Assembly (NCBI RefSeq): GCF_019431375.1
Contig: NZ_CP080267.1
Coordinates: forward strand, 3,594,501 to 3,658,500
Length of the DNA stretch: 64,000 nucleotides
Direction of reading: 5' to 3'
Origin: Alcanivorax sp.
GTDB lineage: Bacteria > Pseudomonadota > Gammaproteobacteria > Pseudomonadales > Alcanivoracaceae
Shown here one piece after another: positions 59,170 to 64,000 of this stretch; positions within the stretch are counted from its first letter, which is position 1; each line of letters begins with the position of its first letter. The notes under the pieces were generated by a model, which was not told the DNA's origin, did not search any database, and saw only the letters and a program-made list of their open reading frames with translations. Both the position numbers and the translations under genes were made by a program.

Positions 59170-60589
59170 CGACAACATCCATATCGTGCCCGAAATGCGG
59201 CGTATCAGCGGCATCCACTTTGTGGGTATCGGTGGCGTTGGCATGTGCGGCATTGCCGAGGTGCTGGCCAACCAGGGCTATGCCATCAGCGGTAGCGACA
59301 TCAAGGAATCGGCGGTAGTAGAACGCCTGCGAGGCCTGGGTGTGCGGGTGGAAATCGGTCACCGGGCGGAAAACATTGATGGTGCCGACGTGGTGGTGAC
59401 GTCCACGGCGGTGACCACCGAGAACGAGGAAGTGGCAGAAGCCCACGCTCGCCGGATTCCGGTGGTGCCGCGAGCCCAGATGCTGGCGGAGCTGATGCGC
59501 TTCCGGCACGGCATCGCGGTGGCCGGCACCCACGGCAAGACCACCACCACCTCCATGACGGCGGCGATCATGGCGGAGGCGGGCATGGATCCCACCTTTG
59601 TGATCGGTGGGCGGCTGAACAGTGCCGGCACCAATGCGCGTCTGGGCCAGAGCCGTTACCTGGTGGCGGAAGCGGATGAGTCCGATGCCAGCTTTCTGCA
59701 CCTGCAGCCCATGACTGCCATCGTGACCAATATCGAAGCGGATCACATGCACACCTATGGCGGGGACTTTGCCCAGCTGGAGAACACCTTTATCGAGTTC
59801 CTGCACAACCTGCCGTTCTACGGCGTGGCGGTGATGTGCGTGGACGACCCGGTGGTGCGCAAGCTGCTGCCACGGGTGAACCGTCAGGTGATTCGCTACG
59901 GCTTCAGTGACGATGCGGACCTGCGTGCGGAGAACGTGCAGCAGCAGGGCATGACCACGTCTTTCCGGGTGATCCGCAAGGAAGGCGAGCCGCTGGATGT
60001 GGTTCTGCACATGCCTGGCAAGCACAACGTGCTCAATGCTCTGGCGGCCATTGCCGTGGCCGCCGATGAAGGCGCCAGCGATGACGCCATTATTCGCGGC
60101 CTGAATAACTTTACCGGTGTTGGCCGGCGCTTTGATGTGCAGGGCGAATACCACTTCGATGGCGGCAGCGCGACCCTGGTGGATGACTACGGTCACCACC
60201 CCAGCGAAGTGGCTGTCACCATCGATGCCATTCGGGCCGGTTGGCCGGGCCGTCGCCTGGCCATGCTGTTCCAGCCGCACCGTTATACCCGTACCCAGGA
60301 TCTCTACGAGGACTTCGTGGACGTGCTGTCCGGGGTTGATGTGTTGTTGATGCTGGAAGTGTATGGCGCCGGCGAAGACCCGATTCCCGGTGCGGATGCC
60401 CGCGCCCTGTGCCGCAGTATTCGCAAGCGTGGCCGAGTAGAGCCGGTGTTTGTGGATGACCCGGGCAAGCTGGCCGAGATTCTGGCCACCCAGTTGCAGG
60501 ACGGCGATCTGCTGGTAACCCAGGGTGCCGGCAACGTGGGTGCCATCGCCAAAGAACTGGCTGAACAGGGAGGCGCCAAGCGTGGATAA
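59159..60589 (+). CDS. murC: UDP-MurNAc:L-alanine ligase MurC
   Basis: 476 residues from MADNDNIHIVPEMRRI. HFVGIGGVGMCGIAEVL, P-loop GTHGKTTTTSMTAAIM and DDYGHHPSEVAVTIDAIR are standard. First Mur ligase in the pathway. Overlaps murG by 11 bases and ddl by 8. Confidence 0.97.
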   Translation: MADNDNIHIVPEMRRISGIHFVGIGGVGMCGIAEVLANQGYAISGSDIKESAVVERLRGLGVRVEIGHRAENIDGADVVVTSTAVTTENEEVAEAHARRIPVVPRAQMLAELMRFRHGIAVAGTHGKTTTTSMTAAIMAEAGMDPTFVIGGRLNSAGTNARLGQSRYLVAEADESDASFLHLQPMTAIVTNIEADHMHTYGGDFAQLENTFIEFLHNLPFYGVAVMCVDDPVVRKLLPRVNRQVIRYGFSDDADLRAENVQQQGMTTSFRVIRKEGEPLDVVLHMPGKHNVLNALAAIAVAADEGASDDAIIRGLNNFTGVGRRFDVQGEYHFDGGSATLVDDYGHHPSEVAVTIDAIRAGWPGRRLAMLFQPHRYTRTQDLYEDFVDVLSGVDVLLMLEVYGAGEDPIPGADARALCRSIRKRGRVEPVFVDDPGKLAEILATQLQDGDLLVTQGAGNVGAIAKELAEQGGAKRG

Positions 60590-61505
60590 GGTGCTGCTGA
60601 AGAAGCAACTGGCCAGCGTGGGCCGGGTAGCGGTACTGGCCGGCGGCAAGTCCGCCGAGCGTCCCGTGTCACTGAAAAGTGGTGCGGCGGTCCATCAGGC
60701 CCTGCGCAATCTGGGCCTGATCGCCGAGCTGGTGGATCCGGCGCACAAGAGCGTGGATACCCTGAAAGGGTTCGATGTGGCCTTTATCGCCCTGCATGGC
60801 CGGGGTGGCGAAGACGGTGTCATCCAGGGTGTCCTGGAGCATCTGGGCATTCCCTATACCGGCTCCGGGGTGATGGCCTCGGCCATCGGCATGGACAAGG
60901 TGCGCACCAAACAACTGTGGAAAGGCGCCGGCTTGCCGACCCCGGCGTTCTATGTGGCCGGGCGTAATGATACCGATCTGGGCTTTCCGCTGATGATCAA
61001 GCCGGCCCATGAGGGCTCTTCCATTGGCATGGCCAAGGCGGATAACGCCGAGCAGCTGGCAGTGGCGCTGAAAGAAGCGGAAAAATTCGACTCCGATGTG
61101 CTGGTGGAAGCCTGGGTCAACGGCCCGGAATACACCGTGGCCATCCTTGGCGAGGAGCCGCTGCCGGCGATCCGCCTGAAGACGCCCAATGCGTTTTATG
61201 ACTTCGAAGCCAAGTACCAGTCCAACAGCACCGAGTACCTCTGCCCGGCCGGGCTGGACGATGCCGATGAGCAGGCCCTGCGGCAACTGGCGCTGACCGC
61301 CTTCCGGGTGGCCGGCTGCCGGGGCTGGGGCCGGGTGGACGTGATGCGCGACGAGCAGGGCCACTGGCAGCTGCTGGAAGTGAACACGGTACCGGGAATG
61401 ACCGATCACTCCCTGGTGCCCATGGCGGCCAAGGCGGCCGGGCGGGATTTCGACACCCTGGTGGGGGAAATCCTGCTGGATGCGCTGGAACGGAGTGATG
61501 GCTAA
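60582..61505 (+). CDS. ddl: D-alanine:D-alanine ligase
   Basis: 307 residues from a GTG start preceded by GGGAGG; the frame continues upstream inside murC. ATP-grasp fold: GGKSAERPVSLKSG, HGRGGEDGVIQGVLEHLGIPYTGSG, KPAHEGSSIGM, EVNTVPGMTDHSLVPMAAKAAG. It makes the D-Ala-D-Ala used by MurF. This is the DdlB-type copy within dcw. Confidence 0.96.
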   Translation: MDKVLLKKQLASVGRVAVLAGGKSAERPVSLKSGAAVHQALRNLGLIAELVDPAHKSVDTLKGFDVAFIALHGRGGEDGVIQGVLEHLGIPYTGSGVMASAIGMDKVRTKQLWKGAGLPTPAFYVAGRNDTDLGFPLMIKPAHEGSSIGMAKADNAEQLAVALKEAEKFDSDVLVEAWVNGPEYTVAILGEEPLPAIRLKTPNAFYDFEAKYQSNSTEYLCPAGLDDADEQALRQLALTAFRVAGCRGWGRVDVMRDEQGHWQLLEVNTVPGMTDHSLVPMAAKAAGRDFDTLVGEILLDALERSDG

Positions 61506-62271
61506 GCAGGCCGCGACCCCGCGCGGGGCCCGCCGCAAGCCGGTGAAAAAAACCGGCGTACCGCTCAATGAGCGGTTGGCAGCAGCGGTGCCCTGGATGC
61601 TGGTCGGCACCGTGGCGGTGGTGCTGCTGGTCGGTGTGATCTACCTGCCGGCGGCGCTGGATGGTTATCCGGTGCGCAAGGTGGGTGTGGACGGTGTTAC
61701 CGATGTGCGCCGTCAACAGCAGATCCAGACCGCCCTGGCGGCCCTGGTTCGCGACGAAAATTATTTTTCCGTGCCGCTGGAAGAGATCTACCAGCAGGCA
61801 CAGGGCCTGAGCTGGGTGGAACGGGTTTCCGTTCGCCGGCAGTGGCCCGACACCGTGGTGTTGACCGTGGAAGAGCGGCGCCCGGTGGCGGTGTGGAATG
61901 ACACCGTACTGATTTCAGACAGCGGCGAGCCCTTCAAGGCGCTCAAGCAGTATGACCTGAGCGGCCTGCCGCGGCTGAGCGGACCGCAACAACGGCTGGA
62001 AGAAGTGATGGGGTTCTATCACAGCATGGGCAAGATGCTGGCAGATGTGGACCTGGGTATTCGCAGCATGGAGGTCAACGCACGACTGACCGCGCGACTG
62101 ACCCTGAACAACGATATGCAGCTGGTGGTAGACCGTGAAGCCTACACCAGCAAACTGCGCCGCTTTGTGCGGCTTTATCGCGGTGTGCTGAGCACGGACA
62201 GCCGCCGGGTAACCCGGGTCGACTTGCGTTATGCCGATGGCATGGCGGTGACCTGGGGCGAGCAAAGCTAG
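61498..62271 (+). CDS. ftsQ: Cell division protein FtsQ
   Basis: 257 residues from MAKQAATPRGARRKPV. A basic cytoplasmic tail, one helix (MLVGTVAVVLLVGVIYL), POTRA domain (YPVRKVGVDGVTDVRRQQQIQ) and beta domain (VDLRYADGMAVTW). FtsQ joins FtsL and FtsB in the divisome. Overlaps ddl by 8 bases. Confidence 0.94.
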   Translation: MAKQAATPRGARRKPVKKTGVPLNERLAAAVPWMLVGTVAVVLLVGVIYLPAALDGYPVRKVGVDGVTDVRRQQQIQTALAALVRDENYFSVPLEEIYQQAQGLSWVERVSVRRQWPDTVVLTVEERRPVAVWNDTVLISDSGEPFKALKQYDLSGLPRLSGPQQRLEEVMGFYHSMGKMLADVDLGIRSMEVNARLTARLTLNNDMQLVVDREAYTSKLRRFVRLYRGVLSTDSRRVTRVDLRYADGMAVTWGEQS

Positions 62272-62290
62272 TTTTAGGAGAATGGATGAC

Positions 62291-63526
62291 ATGGCAAACG
62301 CATCAGAAAACATGATTGTCGGACTCGACATTGGCACCTCCAAGGTGGTGGCCATCGTCGGTCAGTCATCCGCCGATGGCACCATGGAAATCGTCGGCAT
62401 CGGCTCCCAGCCGTCCCGGGGGATGAAGAAGGGCGTGGTGGTGGATATCGAAGCCACCGTGCGCTCGATCCAGCGGGCGGTGGAAGAGGCCGAGCTGATG
62501 GCCGGTTGCCACATTCATACCGTGTATGCGGGCATCGCCGGCTCTCATGTGCGTAGCCTTAATTCTCACGGCATCGTCGCCATCCGCGACCGGGAAGTGG
62601 CCCAGGCAGATATCGACCGTGTGATCGACGCGGCCCAGGCGGTGGCGATTCCGGCGGATCAGAAAACCCTGCACGTGCTGCCCCAGGAATATGTGGTGGA
62701 CAACCAGGAGGGGGTGCGCGAGCCCATCGGCATGAGCGGGGTGCGCCTGGAAGCCAAGGTACACCTGGTGACCTGTGCCGTGAACGCCGCCCAGAACATC
62801 GAGAAATGCGTGCGCCGCTGCAACCTGGAAGTCGATGACATCATTCTTGAGCAGTTAGCGAGTGCTCACGCCGTTCTCACTGAAGATGAGCGTGAGCTGG
62901 GCGTCTGCATCGTGGATATCGGTGGTGGCACCACGGATATTGCCATCTTCACCGAAGGCGCCATTCGTCACACCGCCAATATCCCTATTGCCGGGGATCA
63001 GGTGACCAACGATATCGCCATGGCCCTGCGGACTCCCAAGCAGCACGCGGACGAGATCAAGATCAAGTACGCCTGTGCGTTGACTCAGCTGGCCGGCGCC
63101 GACGAGACCATCAAGGTGCCCAGCGTGGGCGACCGACCACCACGTACTCTCAGCCGCCAGAACCTGGCCGAGGTAGTGGAACCGCGCTACGACGAGCTGT
63201 TCACTCTGATCCAGGCCGAGATTCGCCGCTCCGGCTTCGAGGATCTGATCCCCGGTGGCATCGTGCTCACCGGTGGCTCGTCCAAGATCGAGGGCGCGGT
63301 GGACCTGGCCGAAGAAATCTTTCACATGCCGGTGCGTCTGGGGTCCCCGCAGGGTATCTCCGGGCTTATCGACGTGGTCAAGAACCCGATCTATTCCACC
63401 GCGGTGGGCCTGCTGTTGTACGGCCAGCGCATGGAAAAGGACGGCACCAGCGCCCGCGCCCTTGCCGGTGGCGGGGAAGTGAACTGGGTAGAGCGTTTCA
63501 AAAACTGGTTCAAGGGCAACTTCTAG
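62291..63526 (+). CDS. ftsA: Cell division protein FtsA
   Basis: 411 residues from MANASENMIVGLDIGTSK. The AGGAG at 62276-62280 is 10 bases from this ATG and only one base from the earlier ATG at 62282, which decides the start. Actin-like ATP sites: GLDIGTSKVVAIVG, CIVDIGGGTTDIAIF, GIVLTGGSSKIEG; the C-terminal amphipathic membrane helix is WVERFKNWFKGNF. It tethers FtsZ to the membrane. Confidence 0.97.
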   Translation: MANASENMIVGLDIGTSKVVAIVGQSSADGTMEIVGIGSQPSRGMKKGVVVDIEATVRSIQRAVEEAELMAGCHIHTVYAGIAGSHVRSLNSHGIVAIRDREVAQADIDRVIDAAQAVAIPADQKTLHVLPQEYVVDNQEGVREPIGMSGVRLEAKVHLVTCAVNAAQNIEKCVRRCNLEVDDIILEQLASAHAVLTEDERELGVCIVDIGGGTTDIAIFTEGAIRHTANIPIAGDQVTNDIAMALRTPKQHADEIKIKYACALTQLAGADETIKVPSVGDRPPRTLSRQNLAEVVEPRYDELFTLIQAEIRRSGFEDLIPGGIVLTGGSSKIEGAVDLAEEIFHMPVRLGSPQGISGLIDVVKNPIYSTAVGLLLYGQRMEKDGTSARALAGGGEVNWVERFKNWFKGNF

Positions 63527-63651
63527 TTTCCTCGGCCGGTTAACCGTTTTAGCGGAAGCGGCAGTTCCGGGCCGCAGCAACATCACCGGGACAATTCGAC
63601 GTTAAATGACGTTCAAAGTAGTAACAGGGAAGCAATAACGGGAGATCAACC

Positions 63652-64000
63652 ATGCAATTCAAACTGGAAGACAGCGTACCGCATGGCGCGGTCATTAAAG
63701 TGGTAGGTGTCGGTGGTGGCGGCGGTAACGCCGTGGATCACATGGTGCGTTCCGGTGTGGAAGGGGTGGATTTTATCTGCGCCAACACCGATGCCCAGGC
63801 ACTGCGAAATGCCTCCTCCAAAACCGTGATTCAGCTGGGCAGCCAGGTGACCAAGGGGCTGGGCGCAGGCGCAAACCCGGAAATCGGTCGTCAATCCGCC
63901 CAGGAAGACCGTGACCGCATCGCCGAGCTGCTGGATGGCGCTGACATGGTGTTTGTTACCGCCGGCATGGGTGGTGGCACCGGCACCGGTGCAGCCCCCG
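63652..64000 (+). CDS. ftsZ: Cell division GTPase FtsZ, N-terminal part
   Basis: Only 116 residues are in the window. IKVVGVGGGGGNAVDHMV, FICANTDAQAL and the tubulin signature GMGGGTGTGAAP are present. RBS GGGAG lies 8 bases before ATG. Continues beyond position 64000. The 125-bp gap after ftsA shows a normal leader with no gene. Confidence 0.98.
   Translation, partial: MQFKLEDSVPHGAVIKVVGVGGGGGNAVDHMVRSGVEGVDFICANTDAQALRNASSKTVIQLGSQVTKGLGAGANPEIGRQSAQEDRDRIAELLDGADMVFVTAGMGGGTGTGAAP

Noticed and set aside
58820..60649. Long open frame antisense to murG/murC (over 600 codons)
   Set aside because: Both forward genes are intact and essential; the reverse translation shows no motif and is a codon-bias shadow.
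1..64000. tRNA genes, prophage or complete insertion sequences
   Set aside because: No cloverleaf with a TTCGA-type arm, no integrase, transposase or phage structural gene was recognised on either strand.

Overview
The window is a chromosomal segment from a high-GC gammaproteobacterium. Gene content and order match the Pseudomonas/Oceanospirillales arrangement: yhdP-nit-tldD, darP-pmbA, ptsO-rapZ-ptsN-hpf-rpoN-lptBAC-kdsCD, ibaG-murA-hisGDC, degS, zapE, rplM-rpsI, petABC-sspAB, lpoA-rsmI-rnpB, then the division and cell-wall (dcw) cluster. A FadL-type outer-membrane transporter next to an acyl-CoA dehydrogenase, and the general look of the proteins, suggest an Alcanivorax-like marine hydrocarbon degrader. 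The genus is an inference, not something read directly from the sequence.

Layout. 1-7.4 kb: end of yhdP, a nitrilase-family amidase, tldD, a cNMP-binding-domain protein, a MORN-repeat lipoprotein with a caspase-like C13 domain, darP (reverse), pmbA and a membrane protein. 7.5-16.1 kb (all reverse): mgtE, nitrogen-PTS genes, rpoN, the Lpt export genes and Kdo synthesis. 16.3-21.9 kb: mlaC without its usual mla partners, ibaG, murA, hisG (short form), hisD, hisC. 22-37 kb: a more accessory stretch rich in repeats, with a DUF4139 protein, degS, a Nif3-like protein, a lipid kinase, a YhcB-like protein, an alpha/beta hydrolase, zapE, acyl-CoA dehydrogenase, FadL-like porin, a tetR / FAD-oxidoreductase / SGNH-hydrolase operon and an aldo-keto reductase. 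37.2-48 kb: rplM-rpsI, the bc1 complex, sspAB, BON and SIS proteins, yraN, lpoA, rsmI, rnpB and a di-iron metallo-beta-lactamase-fold protein. 48.3-64 kb: the dcw cluster, mraZ to the start of ftsZ, tightly packed and mostly with overlapping start and stop codons.

The least conventional content is not a protein. At least seven intergenic sites carry arrays of degenerate 7-bp repeats. Six of these sites have the arrays as inverted arms around a central segment, usually a hairpin, giving elements of about 71-165 bp. They sit within a few bases of a stop codon or RNA 3' end. In three cases the heptads supply the stop codon or the C-terminal residues of a protein (the MORN/C13 protein, RsmI, HisD). 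The heptad sequence differs between subfamilies (YAGTKAA, GAGCTAC-like, NNRCGAG, RCGTCRG) but the architecture is shared. Two further elements have inverted ends built from CACAGAG-type units. There are also a 281-bp MITE-like element with 30-bp terminal inverted repeats and two GTAGGGTG palindromes. No transposase, phage, CRISPR or tRNA gene was seen.
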